8,901 nt of DNA from Flavobacteriales bacterium UBA5869 (GTDB lineage: Bacteria; Bacteroidota; Bacteroidia; Flavobacteriales_D; Crocinitomicaceae): assembly GCA_002432565.1 (NCBI GenBank), contig DJFP01000083.1, positions 1 to 8,901 of the forward strand, read 5' to 3'. Numbering within the stretch: position 1 is the first letter of the stretch; every line of letters begins with the position of its first letter. The position numbers were made by a program, and so were the translations under genes. Shown piece after piece: positions 1 to 5,707 of the stretch. A model generated the notes under the pieces. The model was not told where the DNA came from. It worked only from the letters and a program-made list of their open reading frames with translations, and made no database searches.

Positions 1-1044
1 GAAGAAGATGTTGCTGAAGTGGTTTCCATGATGTGTGGAATTCCTGTAACACGTGTTGCTCAAACCGAAATGGGTAAATTGGCTACCATGGCTGATGAAC
101 TTCAGGGGAAAGTAATTGGCCAGGATGAAGCCGTTGAAAAGGTAGTAAAAGCGATTCAGCGAAACAGAGCCGGATTGAAAGATCCGAACAAACCGATCGG
201 TTCATTCTTCTTCTTAGGACCAACCGGTGTTGGTAAAACACAATTGGCGAAAGTATTGGCGAAATACTTATTCGATACGGAAGATGCATTGATCCGCATT
301 GATATGTCGGAATACATGGAGAAATTCTCGATCTCCCGATTAGTCGGAGCGCCTCCGGGATACGTTGGTTACGAAGAAGGTGGTCAATTGACTGAGAAAG
401 TAAGACGCAAGCCTTACTCCATCATTTTGCTGGATGAGATTGAGAAAGCACACCCGGATGTATTCAACTTGCTGTTGCAAGCGCTGGATGACGGACACAT
501 GACTGACGGGTTGGGTCGTAAGATCGACTTCAAGAACACGATTTTGATTATGACTTCAAACATTGGAGCACGTCAGTTGGCTGATTTTGGAACAGGAGTT
601 GGTTTTGGTACAAAATCCCAAACCGATCAGCGCGATGAAAATGCGAAAACGGTTATCCAGAACGCATTGAGAAAAGCATTCGCACCGGAATTCCTGAACC
701 GTATCGATGATATGATCATTTTCCACTCATTAACAAGAGAAAGTATTCACAAGATCATCGATCTGGAATTGGTGAAATTGTTCGATCGCATCGCTGCATT
801 GGGCTACCATGCTTCCATGACGGAAAAAGCGAAAGATTTCATTGTAGACAAAGGATATGATGAGAAGTTCGGTGCCAGACCGTTGAAAAGAGCGATTCAA
901 AAATACATTGAAGATCCGCTGGCAGAAGAGATTATCAAAGCAAATCTGCACGAAGGAGACGCAATTGTGTTGGATATTGATGAAGCAAATACAGCCTTGA
1001 AGATTTCCATTGAAAAAGGGAAAACCAAAGCTGCTAAAAAATAA
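1..1044 (+). CDS. clpC: ClpC-type AAA+ ATP-dependent unfoldase, C-terminal part (5' end outside window)
   Basis: This is the last 347 codons of a Hsp100/Clp unfoldase, covering the second ATPase domain (D2) and its C-terminal small domain. The reading frame is open from base 1, so the true start lies upstream. Visible motifs are Walker A GPTGVGKT (217-240), Walker B ILLDE (424-438), sensor 1 with MTSN (550-561), the arginine finger in FLNRID (about 691-708) and sensor 2 GARPLKR (871-891). A V-G-F tripeptide at 598-606 lies where ClpC/ClpA/ClpX carry the ClpP-docking loop. This favours ClpC, a partner of the ClpP protease, over the disaggregase ClpB, which lacks that loop. By family knowledge, the hexamer unfolds substrates and threads them into ClpP in the cytoplasm. 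The C-terminus is a short Lys/Ala-rich tail. ClpP and adaptors are not in the window. The family call is secure. The ClpC subtype rests on the docking loop and on overall resemblance. Confidence 0.93.
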   Translation, partial: EEDVAEVVSMMCGIPVTRVAQTEMGKLATMADELQGKVIGQDEAVEKVVKAIQRNRAGLKDPNKPIGSFFFLGPTGVGKTQLAKVLAKYLFDTEDALIRIDMSEYMEKFSISRLVGAPPGYVGYEEGGQLTEKVRRKPYSIILLDEIEKAHPDVFNLLLQALDDGHMTDGLGRKIDFKNTILIMTSNIGARQLADFGTGVGFGTKSQTDQRDENAKTVIQNALRKAFAPEFLNRIDDMIIFHSLTRESIHKIIDLELVKLFDRIAALGYHASMTEKAKDFIVDKGYDEKFGARPLKRAIQKYIEDPLAEEIIKANLHEGDAIVLDIDEANTALKISIEKGKTKAAKK

Positions 1045-1071
1045 GAGAAAGCACTGCTTTCACATATTAAA

Positions 1072-1107
1072 CAAAGTAGGGGTGCGATTAATCGCACCCC
1101 TACTTTG
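1072..1107. terminator. Perfect 36-base palindrome, REP-like, probable terminator of clpC
   Basis: The two 18-base arms are exactly complementary (1072-1089 and 1090-1107). The core is TGCGATTAATCG and the arms read GTAGGGG...CCCCTAC. It would fold into a very stable hairpin with a TTAA loop. It lies 28 bases after the clpC stop, and the 3' side runs into a short T-rich stretch, which fits a terminator. It could equally be a copy of a dispersed repeat, because a related element with the same core lies near 3562-3602. Both roles may hold. Confidence 0.75.
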
Positions 1108-1135
1108 TTATTGAAACAGTCAATTTTTATATTTG
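1104..1135 (+). promoter_or_regulatory. Bacteroidota-type promoter (TTTG, 20 bases, TATATTTG) for the exported protein at 1137
   Basis: TATATTTG at 1128-1135 matches the Bacteroidota -7 consensus TAnnTTTG exactly. A TTTG at 1104-1107, which is also the end of the palindrome, is 20 bases upstream, the expected place for the -33 element. The box ends one base before the first ATG (1137), so transcription would begin about at the second ATG (1140). This suggests a leaderless or near-leaderless message. The match is short and the region AT-rich, so it remains a prediction. Confidence 0.45.
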
Positions 1136-1136
1136 A

Positions 1137-2000
1137 ATGATGAAATTGAAATTAACAGCCTTATTGCTTTTTGGTTTTTACCTAACCGGATTCAGTTACG
1201 TAGAAATGACGCGCGTCGACGCAAAGATCTTCATTGCCAGTCCCGAAACTGATTTTTCCAAAATCCAGGTAAGAAATGAAGCTTTAAAGGCTAAGATGGT
1301 AGAGTTCTTGTTCATGAATGATATGATCGACCATATAGGTACTTTAGCTTATGATCCGGGTGCTTTGTTTGTAAACTATTACAAGCAATTTGCTTCTTTA
1401 TATCAGTTAATTGACCTGAATAATGACAAGGTCCCGGAGCTTGTTTTCAACGGATATCCTACGGAAGAAAGAGAAAAAGAACGGCTGCAGATCTTTACGA
1501 CTATCAAAGGAAACCCGGTTTCCGTTTACAACGAAATGGGACATTTATTGGCTTACAAAATTCATCCGAACACCGGGGAGGTTCTCCTGTTCCATCATCA
1601 ATATCCATGTTGTGAAAATGCTTCGCATAATCTAAACCGCCTGAGATTGATCGACCATAAAATGACTTTGGTAAAACGTTATTTCCTGGGGCGGGACAGG
1701 GGGATGCTGGGTAAGTTTTTTCCGGAGAAGTCAACTTTCACCGGGAAATTTTACTTCACCGAATCTAAAACCACACTTTACTGGTCACCTGAAGAAATCA
1801 CCGAATCAGCATGGCCCGGAAGATCTAAAAAGAATATCATTACCACTTATGCAGATTCGACAGCCTATTCAGTTTTGGCAGAAAAGGGAAAATGGAGGTT
1901 TGTGATTATGCATGGTGCTCCCGTAATAGAAGAAAATAGGGTGATCAATCCGGCGAATTTTTCCAATACGTGGATTTACGGCTGGATTAGAAAAGATTGA
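1137..2000 (+). CDS. Exported protein of unknown function with calcium-loop-like motif
   Basis: I do not recognise the family of this 287-residue protein. Residues 1-20 form a typical signal peptide, with a positive start (MMKLK), a hydrophobic core and a small-residue end near GFS-Y, so it is probably exported to the periplasm or cell surface. No lipobox cysteine is visible. Residues 92-104 (IDLNNDKVPELVF) resemble the acidic calcium-binding loop of EF-hand and FG-GAP-type segments, with D93, N95, D97 and E101 as possible ligands. A vicinal cysteine pair is at 158-159. The C-terminal 60 residues, with a VLAEKGKWRFV strand and a final WIYGWI, resemble a bacterial SH3-like barrel, which is inference from pattern only. 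Two adjacent ATGs (1137 and 1140) can start it, and the promoter position makes 1140 equally plausible. It stands alone: clpC and its terminator are upstream and a convergent gene follows. Confidence 0.75.
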   Translation: MMKLKLTALLLFGFYLTGFSYVEMTRVDAKIFIASPETDFSKIQVRNEALKAKMVEFLFMNDMIDHIGTLAYDPGALFVNYYKQFASLYQLIDLNNDKVPELVFNGYPTEEREKERLQIFTTIKGNPVSVYNEMGHLLAYKIHPNTGEVLLFHHQYPCCENASHNLNRLRLIDHKMTLVKRYFLGRDRGMLGKFFPEKSTFTGKFYFTESKTTLYWSPEEITESAWPGRSKKNIITTYADSTAYSVLAEKGKWRFVIMHGAPVIEENRVINPANFSNTWIYGWIRKD

Positions 2001-2007
2001 TATTGTG

Positions 2008-2043
2008 CCGGAAGCAGGGACGTGAGGCCTCACGTCCTTACGG
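2008..2043. terminator. Palindrome between convergent genes, probable bidirectional terminator / REP-like element
   Basis: A perfect 20-base palindrome at 2018-2037 has arms GGACGTGAGG and CCTCACGTCC. Pairing can extend outward through a G-T and an A-T pair at 2016-2017 with 2038-2039. After a small internal loop, CCG (2008-2010) can pair with CGG (2041-2043). It lies in the 53-base gap between two converging genes, where it could stop transcription from both sides. The arm style resembles the other two palindromes in the window but the core is different. Confidence 0.65.
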
Positions 2044-2053
2044 AGGTTTATTT

Positions 2054-2440
2054 TCAATTCATGTCCGTAAGTCTCCAATTCCGAACCAGCTCATGATGCT
2101 TATTCTGGAAAATAGCCATCAATTTGTCCGAATCGGAGTCTTTTCCCGGCCGGCGTTTTTCAATAGATCGGAATGTTTGTTGAATGATCTCTAAAATATC
2201 AGATTCCATTAGTATTTCCGAAGTACTTGTATCGAACCCGTAGCTCCGGTAAACTTCAATAATCTTATTGCGATCACTCAGCTCATGTGGCAGCAGGGTG
2301 CTCTTTTTAGATAATTCATTGAAAAAAGGCAGCAATTTTGCACTTAATTCAATAAAATGCCTCAAAACAATGGTAGCTTCATTAATTTGCTGAATTGCAG
2401 AGGTCTGAATAAAGCGTTTTTTAGCGAGTTTGTTTTCCAT
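2054..2440 (-). CDS. Small soluble protein of unknown function
   Basis: This encodes a 128-residue protein that I cannot assign to a family. No signal peptide or membrane segment is visible. It is rich in charged residues and reads as mostly alpha-helical: a Lys-rich N-terminus (MENKLAKKRF), a long helix-like stretch about residues 15-50, and a basic patch EKRRPGK near residue 95. The frame is open upstream to a TTG at 2503, which would add 21 residues (length 149). I prefer the ATG at 2440 because it is the only ATG at the front of the frame and the added stretch is a low-complexity Lys-rich tail. A weak promoter candidate on this strand is TTATTTTG (2508-2501, one mismatch to TAnnTTTG) with a TTG 17 bases upstream. 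If used, it would put transcription start inside the longer frame, which also supports the ATG. The gene converges on the exported protein gene and diverges from folD. Confidence 0.6.
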   Translation of the reverse strand: MENKLAKKRFIQTSAIQQINEATIVLRHFIELSAKLLPFFNELSKKSTLLPHELSDRNKIIEVYRSYGFDTSTSEILMESDILEIIQQTFRSIEKRRPGKDSDSDKLMAIFQNKHHELVRNWRLTDMN

Positions 2441-2676
2441 GACATTTTGTTTTTGTCGTTTCTTCTTTAAAGACGCCCCCGATTCCAAATAGTTGGATTT
2501 CAAAATAAGTCTTTGATTAAACCCCCAATCTCGTTGATTGAAATGGAGTTCTGTGTGATTATTTTATTGCTAAATCAATTATTGTTGATAAAATTTCACA
2601 ATCCAACCTGTTTTCAATCAAAATTTATCGCCTACTAAATCGATGTAAGCCGTATATTTGCACAAAACTTTTCAAC
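2441..2676. other. AT-rich intergenic region between divergent genes, with an inverted repeat
   Basis: This 236-base gap separates the small minus-strand gene from folD and should hold both promoters. A 10-base inverted repeat, TTGATTGAAA at 2534-2543 and TTTCAATCAA at 2612-2621, is separated by 68 bases. A smaller ATCAA/TTGAT hairpin lies between its arms. These may be operator sites, but the region is AT-rich enough for chance matches. No further coding signal is seen. Confidence 0.4.
2653..2660 (+). promoter_or_regulatory. -7 promoter box TATATTTG upstream of folD
   Basis: This is an exact match to the Bacteroidota TAnnTTTG box, 16 bases before the folD ATG. Transcription would begin near 2665, leaving a leader of about 12 bases. 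No clear TTTG is found at the expected -33 position, so the call rests on the -7 box and its place. Confidence 0.5.
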
Positions 2677-3555
2677 ATGCAGATATTAAGTGGTAAGGAT
2701 GTTTCCGAAATCATCAAAAAGGAACTGGCAGTTCAGGTTTCCGAACGTAAAGCGGCAGGAAAGAAAATTCCGCATTTGGCAGCAATTCTTGTCGGGAAAG
2801 ATGGTGGTTCGGTCACTTATGTCAACAACAAATTGAAGGCATGTGAAGACATTGGTTTTGAAAGTACACTGATTCGTTACGATGATTCCATCACTGAAGA
2901 AACACTTTTGAAGAAGATCCAGGCTCTGAATGAGGATAAAAGTATTGACGGATACATTGTACAGCTTCCGCTTCCTGCTCATATTGATGAAATGAAGGTG
3001 ACTTTGTCCATTGATCCGAAAAAAGACGTGGATGGTTTCCATCCGATTAACGTAGGAAATATGATGCTGAATATTCCGGGATTCGTTCCTGCTACACCTG
3101 CAGGGATTGTGGAGTTGATGCGTCGTTATAAAATTCAGACTGCCGGAAAGAATTGTGTTGTGGTGGGCAGAAGTAATATTGTAGGAACACCTCTGAGTCT
3201 GCTTCTCGGGAAGAATACAGATCCCGGAAACTGCACCGTTACATTGGTTCACTCCAAATCAGAAAATATCAAAGAAATCTGCTCTCAGGCGGATATTTTG
3301 GTGGCTGCGGTAGGGATCCCCGGGTTTATAACTGCTGACATGGTAAAAGAAGGAGCAGTGGTGATTGATGTGGGGACAACGCGCATTGAAGACGCATCCA
3401 GAGAAAGAGGCTGGAGATTGGCGGGCGATGTTGATTTCAAGGAAGTAGCTCCGAAAACTTCAGCAATTACGCCTGTACCGGGTGGAGTAGGACCAATGAC
3501 CATTGCATCTTTGATGATCAATACCCTGAAGGCAATGGAATTGAAAGGAAAGTAA
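2677..3555 (+). CDS. folD: Bifunctional methylenetetrahydrofolate dehydrogenase / methenyltetrahydrofolate cyclohydrolase
   Basis: FolD interconverts 5,10-methylene-, 5,10-methenyl- and 10-formyl-tetrahydrofolate with NADP, supplying one-carbon units for purines and formyl-methionine. It is a cytoplasmic homodimer. The 292-residue length is normal for the family. The N-terminal catalytic domain carries Y48, K52 (in [13 protein letters not shown]), Q96 (in QLPLP) and D119 (in [10 protein letters not shown]). These match E. coli Y50, K54, Q98 and D121 with a constant offset of two. The nucleotide-binding domain has [14 protein letters not shown] (161-174) and the late signature [12 protein letters not shown] (264-275). 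All key residues are present, so the enzyme should be active. The ATG start directly precedes the conserved first strand and a good promoter box lies upstream. It appears to be a single-gene unit: a divergent gene is upstream, and a hairpin and a convergent gene follow. Confidence 0.97.
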   Translation: MQILSGKDVSEIIKKELAVQVSERKAAGKKIPHLAAILVGKDGGSVTYVNNKLKACEDIGFESTLIRYDDSITEETLLKKIQALNEDKSIDGYIVQLPLPAHIDEMKVTLSIDPKKDVDGFHPINVGNMMLNIPGFVPATPAGIVELMRRYKIQTAGKNCVVVGRSNIVGTPLSLLLGKNTDPGNCTVTLVHSKSENIKEICSQADILVAAVGIPGFITADMVKEGAVVIDVGTTRIEDASRERGWRLAGDVDFKEVAPKTSAITPVPGGVGPMTIASLMINTLKAMELKGK

Positions 3556-3561
3556 TTACTG

Positions 3562-3602
3562 TATAAACAATAGGCATGCGATTAATCGTGTACCTGTTTA
3601 TA
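3562..3602. terminator. Imperfect palindrome after folD, REP-like, overlapping the stop codon of the convergent gene
   Basis: Outer arms TATAAACA (3562-3569) and TGTTTATA (3595-3602) pair perfectly. Inside them lie a three-base bulge, a GG/CC pair, one mismatch, two G-T wobbles and a perfect CGATTAATCG core (3579-3588). The 12 bases TGCGATTAATCG at 3577-3588 are identical to the core of the palindrome after clpC. The element begins 7 bases after the folD stop, and its right arm contains the TAA stop of the minus-strand gene (3598-3600). It could terminate both transcripts. Confidence 0.6.
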
Positions 3603-5091
3603 GTCGTTCCAAAGGTGTTTTCACGCCGTCGACCAGCGAGTAGCAAGCCAATTTGTCTTTGAATACCGAAGATTTAAATAAAGAACGGTTTAAAAGCATT
3701 CTTACACATTCCTGGATTCCTTCTGCAATGGATGGATGCGGATGAACCAATTCTGCAATCACGTGGATCGGCAGCCCGAGTTTCATGATTAATCCGATTG
3801 TTTGGATAGCGGTTGAAGCATGTTCTCCTACGGCGCGCATCCCAAGGACTTTCATTTCACTATCATTGGTAACAATAATCTTGAAGAATCCTTCGGTTTT
3901 TCGCATAGCAATTGCACGTGCAATGACGGAGTAATCAATCTTTACAACTTTTACAGGAATGTTCTTTTCAATACACTGAGCTTCGTTAATCCCAATAGCG
4001 GCTACTTCCGGCTGCAGGAACATGATGGTGCATACGTTGTCATAGCTCAGACGCTCACGGATTGTTCCGAAAGCTCTTTCAACCGCATGGCGCGCTTCGA
4101 TTTCGCCCATGTTTACCAGGGCAATTCGTCCGGAGACATCGCCAACCGCATAGATGTGTGGAACATTGGTTACCGTATCATCATCTCCGATATGCAGCCC
4201 GCGCTTAGACATTAACACACCTGCATTTTCAATTTTAAGGTTTTCAATATTGGGAACACGTCCGATGGAAAGGAGTGCTTTTTCAACGCGGATCACTTCC
4301 CGGGATCCATCCGGGTAGCTTAATTCATATTCTACCTCATTGCCCAGGTTTTCCAGGCGTTCCAATTGTGCATTATGGTGGATTGTTACCCCTTTTTCTT
4401 CCAGGTTCTCACTGACGATTGTTGAAATATCCGTGTCTTCAAACGGGAGAATGCGGTCGGCACGATCAATCAGGTATACCTTTGTTTTCCCGAAGTTGGA
4501 GAAGATTGTAGCATATTCACAACCGATAACTCCGGCTCCGACAATTACGAGACTTTTGGGGTAATCCGATAGATTTTCGATACCGTCGCTGGTTAAAATA
4601 GTTTGTTCGTCAACGTTTACGTCCTTCATTTTACGCGGGCGACTTCCACTTGCGATAATGATGTTTTCACCGTAAACCACAGAGCGGTCTCCGTCATGCT
4701 GGACGATTTCTATTTCGTGATCATTGATAAAACTGGCTGTTCCCCGTTCATAGCTCAGCAGTTTGTCCATGGTTTCAGTTTGGAGCAATTTTAAATGGCA
4801 GGAATACTGGAATTTACGTTCAAATACAGCTTCGTCCACCGTTGCATCAACATCTTGCCAGGAAAGGTAAAACTTCTCTCTTCCTTTACCTCCGATAGTA
4901 TCATTGACCGAAGCAATTTTTTGAGAAATTTCCCACAAGGTTTTCGACGACAATGCCCCGTTATAAACACCGGCGCCACCAACACGGTCTTTTTCTATCA
5001 GGCAAACGCGCTTTCCGTAATCGATTGCGCGCATTGCTGCTGCATAACCAGCCGGACCACCGCCTATAATAACCAAATCAAATTTTTTCAT
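3598..5091 (-). CDS. Dihydrolipoamide-dehydrogenase-like FAD/NAD(P) oxidoreductase lacking the redox-active disulfide
   Basis: This 497-residue flavoprotein has the full group I pyridine nucleotide-disulfide oxidoreductase layout. It has the FAD-binding GGGPAG (10-15), the NAD(P)-binding IVGAGVIGCEYA (183-194), the second FAD motif YAVGDVSG (314-321) and a C-terminal dimer domain with ARAIAMRKTEGF (391-402). The active-site loop at 38-50 reads GGAGVYNGALSSK where active members read GG-T-C-LNVG-C-IPSK. Both cysteines are replaced, by G41 and A46. The His-Glu dyad of the dimer domain is kept (HPHPSIAE, H452 and E457). It therefore cannot do dithiol-disulfide chemistry and is not a true lipoamide dehydrogenase. 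By analogy to the cysteine-poor relatives SthA (transhydrogenase) and mycobacterial LpdA (quinone reductase), it may move hydride from NAD(P)H to a nucleotide or quinone, but the substrate is inference. The start directly precedes the Rossmann motif. No pyruvate or oxoglutarate dehydrogenase genes are adjacent. A weak promoter box (TAATTTTA, 5111-5104) lies upstream. Confidence 0.88.
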   Translation of the reverse strand: MKKFDLVIIGGGPAGYAAAMRAIDYGKRVCLIEKDRVGGAGVYNGALSSKTLWEISQKIASVNDTIGGKGREKFYLSWQDVDATVDEAVFERKFQYSCHLKLLQTETMDKLLSYERGTASFINDHEIEIVQHDGDRSVVYGENIIIASGSRPRKMKDVNVDEQTILTSDGIENLSDYPKSLVIVGAGVIGCEYATIFSNFGKTKVYLIDRADRILPFEDTDISTIVSENLEEKGVTIHHNAQLERLENLGNEVEYELSYPDGSREVIRVEKALLSIGRVPNIENLKIENAGVLMSKRGLHIGDDDTVTNVPHIYAVGDVSGRIALVNMGEIEARHAVERAFGTIRERLSYDNVCTIMFLQPEVAAIGINEAQCIEKNIPVKVVKIDYSVIARAIAMRKTEGFFKIIVTNDSEMKVLGMRAVGEHASTAIQTIGLIMKLGLPIHVIAELVHPHPSIAEGIQECVRMLLNRSLFKSSVFKDKLACYSLVDGVKTPLERL

Positions 5092-5145
5092 AAGTTCCCG
5101 GACTAAAATTAAAACAATACTTTAGAATTCGGCACCTGTTTCTAT

Positions 5146-5153
5146 TAATTTTG
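5146..5153 (+). promoter_or_regulatory. -7 promoter box TAATTTTG for the YkgJ-family gene
   Basis: This matches TAnnTTTG exactly and ends 4 bases before the ATG at 5158. The expected transcription start, about five bases beyond the box, falls on the A of that ATG, so the message may be leaderless. The expected -33 position has only TTTA (5121-5124). It lies in the 66-base gap shared with the divergent flavoprotein gene. Confidence 0.45.
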
Positions 5154-5157
5154 TCAG

Positions 5158-5640
5158 ATGAATTTGAAAGAACTAACCGATTACGGAAAGGCGGAGAAGG
5201 AATTTTATACCAAGTGGATCAAGAAAGCCAAAAAGGCCAATAACCGTTCGTTGGATGAACAATTCCATAATTTACACAACGAAGCGTTTCGGAAAATCGA
5301 TTGTTTGGAGTGTGCAAATTGTTGTAAAACTACCAGTCCTATTTTTAGAGATGTGGATATCAAGCGCTTATCGAAGCGCATGCGCATGTCTGAAAGCAAA
5401 TTCATAGATGCGTATTTAAAGATAGATGAAGACCAGGATTACGTGCTTCAAACAGCTCCATGTCCGTTTTTGGGAGATGACAACTATTGCTCTGTTTATG
5501 AAGACAGACCTTTGGCTTGCAGGGAATATCCTCACACCGACCGAAAGAATATGTACCAGATTTTACCGCTGACCAGAAAGAACATGGAAGTATGCCCGGC
5601 AGTGAGTTATATTATGAAGGAAATATCCAAAAAAATATAA
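5158..5640 (+). CDS. YkgJ-family cysteine-cluster protein
   Basis: This 160-residue soluble protein has the CxxCxxCC cluster that defines the YkgJ/UPF0153 family: C49, C52, C55 and C56 in CLECANCC. The later family cysteines follow: C102 (APCPFL), C111 (YCSVYEDRP), C121 (LACREYP) and C146 (EVCPAV). Eight cysteines in this order suggest a bound metal, either zinc or an iron-sulfur cluster. Which one, and the biochemical role, are not established from sequence. The first 45 residues are a Lys-rich helical extension (KWIKKAKKANNR). No signal peptide is seen. The length is typical for the family in Bacteroidota. The gene is divergent from the flavoprotein gene and is followed 67 bases later by the large surface protein gene on the same strand. 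There is no clear terminator between them, so some co-transcription is possible. Confidence 0.9.
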   Translation: MNLKELTDYGKAEKEFYTKWIKKAKKANNRSLDEQFHNLHNEAFRKIDCLECANCCKTTSPIFRDVDIKRLSKRMRMSESKFIDAYLKIDEDQDYVLQTAPCPFLGDDNYCSVYEDRPLACREYPHTDRKNMYQILPLTRKNMEVCPAVSYIMKEISKKI

Positions 5641-5659
5641 CAAAAATTACAACCTTTTG

Positions 5660-5668
5660 TATAATTTG
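5660..5668 (+). promoter_or_regulatory. Weak promoter candidate TATAATTTG upstream of the SprB-like gene
   Basis: TATAATTTG resembles TAnnTTTG but has three rather than two bases between TA and TTTG. It would leave a leader of roughly 35-40 bases before the ATG at 5708. No convincing -33 TTTG is spaced properly upstream. Read-through from the preceding gene is an alternative. Confidence 0.25.
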
Positions 5669-5707
5669 GCGTCTCTTTAACGAACTAGTTATTCAAAAAT
5701 TAACACC

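Noticed and set aside
19..1044. GTG at 19 as the start of the ClpC-type protein
   Set aside because: The frame continues to base 1 with conserved ClpC residues, and the first ATPase domain must lie upstream, so this is an internal codon of a truncated gene.
2441..2503. TTG at 2503 as the start of the minus-strand protein
   Set aside because: An ATG at 2440 is available, the extra 21 residues are low-complexity, and the best promoter candidate overlaps the TTG. The longer form remains possible.
2686..3252. 188-codon open frame antisense to folD
   Set aside because: It is fully covered by the well-supported folD gene, and its translation shows no domain and a Cys/His/Asn-rich composition typical of antisense reading.
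3820..4215. 131-codon open frame antisense to the flavoprotein gene
   Set aside because: It overlaps a conserved enzyme gene completely and shows no motif or promoter.
5646..5668. TACAA/TTGTA inverted repeat after the YkgJ-family gene as a terminator
   Set aside because: Only five pairs, AT-rich, with no T-tract following. It overlaps a possible promoter box and is probably chance.
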